A stretch of 64,000 nucleotides of DNA from Symsagittifera roscoffensis. Taxonomy: Eukaryota; Xenacoelomorpha; Acoela; Convolutidae. Positions 63,120-64,000 of this stretch are shown one piece after another. The notes under the pieces are model-generated. The model was not told where the DNA came from, did not search any database, and saw only the letters and a program-made list of their open reading frames with translations. Every line of letters begins with the position of its first letter. Position 1 is the stretch's first letter. Location: the NCBI RefSeq assembly GCF_963678635.1, contig NC_087068.1, positions 60,140,872-60,204,871 of the forward strand. Direction: 5' to 3'. Position numbers and translations under genes: made by a program.

Positions 63120-64000
63120 CTCCCCAGAAGACCTTCAAGCAAGAAGTGAAGAAAACTTTCGTGGTGTGATTAACGCGTGGACTGAAGAGGGGATCAGCGT
63201 CAACGACGACTATTCCAATCTTAACATCAGAACCATCTATGACACCAATGGTATGGAAACCAAAAAATTAGTTAACATCGGTCTGGGAGACCATGAGATA
63301 GTTAATCTGAACATTCCAGTGGATTCTGCGAGCACAGTGAGCTTCCTAAAGCCAAACGTCTTGCACGTATGGAGTTGAGAAATCCACAATTAAAAATACA
63401 CCCAGTAGACAAGAAGACTAGGGAATTATACCGCGGATTTACCAATGATACAATGAACATCATCGGTAAAAATGTAGTTAGAATACAATCCAATGGCTGG
63501 ATTGCGGATGAAACTCCATTTTTTATAACTTCTCGGCATGAGAGGAATATCTTGGGAAATGATCATTTACCACGAATCGGAATCGAAATAGCCCAACGAC
63601 AGCCTTTACTACCCGTCAACAACGTAACACTCCCGGATTTGGGTAAGTTAAGCAATCATTCAGACACAATTCTTAATCTGTATCATAAGTACAAAAGATT
63701 ATTTAACAGAGTAGGAAAATACCGTTGGAAAAAAAAATCACTCATTTCCACTCTCCAATCAAACCTATTCAAACCAAAGGCAGAAGAGTTCCTCTGCATT
63801 TACTAGATAGTGTAAAGGTCGAATTGAATAGAATGGAAAAAGAGGGGCATTTTGTGAAACTAAGCAAATGCGTTGAAGACTATTTTTTAGTCCAATAGTG
63901 ATAGCCAGGATCAAAGACGGTAGTATCAAGTTGGCATTAGCTTCGAAACTTTTAAATAACCAGATACTCAAGAACAATTACCAAATGCCAAACATACACG
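63120..64000 (+). pseudogene. pol: Protease and N-terminal RT of the second gypsy element
   Basis: A protease-like strand NLNIPVDSASTVSFL (63304 onward) has Ala where the catalytic triad normally has Gly. After a frameshift the frame 63369-63806 continues with the protease C-terminal half and linker, and from about 63800 RT begins (VELNRMEKEGHFVKLSKC, SPIVIARIKDGSIKLALASK, NNYQMPNI) up to the window edge. The element is inactive as read. Confidence 0.82.

Larger units (their letters stand above)
62097..64000 (+). mobile_element. Second Ty3/gypsy element, decayed, cut by window end
   Basis: Gag, zinc-finger, protease and the start of reverse transcriptase on the plus strand in the standard order, with several frameshifts. 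It is unrelated at the motif level to the giant provirus: different gag, a two-finger Cys/His region, and gag and pol in different frames. Confidence 0.85.

Noticed and set aside
1-64000. CRISPR arrays, bacterial operons or prokaryotic signals
   Set aside because: No regularly spaced repeats; gene content is animal retroelements.

Overview
The window is AT-rich, repeat-dense animal DNA. The only recognisable coding content belongs to retroelements: Ty3/gypsy-type and BEL/Pao-type LTR elements plus a tRNA-Leu-derived SINE. No tRNA or rRNA gene and no convincing host gene was found. BEL/Pao elements are confined to animals, so an invertebrate is likely. The species cannot be named from this sequence.

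Layout. 1-8291: AT-rich flank with dispersed and inverted repeats, small palindromes and low-complexity tracts. 8292-27207: one complete, very young Ty3/gypsy-like provirus on the minus strand, about 18.9 kb. Its two 410-bp LTRs look identical by eye, and it sits between 4-bp CCAT target-site duplications. 27208-33384: non-coding flank with SINE-related modules. 33385-49507: an older, stop-ridden relative of the same provirus, also on the minus strand, lacking its 3' end and carrying a roughly 2.5-kb tandem duplication of its 5' region. 49508-54600: a decayed BEL/Pao element on the plus strand, directly abutting the old LTR. 54590-55270: SINE copies and associated modules. 55270-61850: unexplained non-coding DNA. 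About 62097-64000: the 5' part of a different, decayed gypsy element on the plus strand, cut by the window edge.

The young provirus is the main discovery. In transcription order it carries: 5' LTR; primer-binding site; a 1.25-kb structured leader with three related hairpins; a basic ORF0; a 2,597-codon gag-pol with an extra N-terminal domain; and a virus-like 3' gene block. That block holds two small hydrophobic proteins, a 378-codon open frame with no ATG (missed by start-codon-based ORF finding), an envelope glycoprotein in two overlapping frames, and a 601-residue protein of unknown function. Neighbouring genes touch or overlap by a few bases (ATGA junctions). This suggests one compact transcript decoded by re-initiation, as in RNA viruses, and is unusual for a gypsy element. 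The older copy preserves most of these ORFs in the same order, so they are ancestral parts of the family. The envelope resembles class III glycoproteins of chuvirus-like negative-strand RNA viruses that other LTR elements have captured; this is recognition from pattern and has not been searched.

The young copy shows two single-base frame breaks, one near the integrase C-terminus and one in the envelope. At both places the older copy reads in the expected frame, so they are either fresh lesions or assembly errors.
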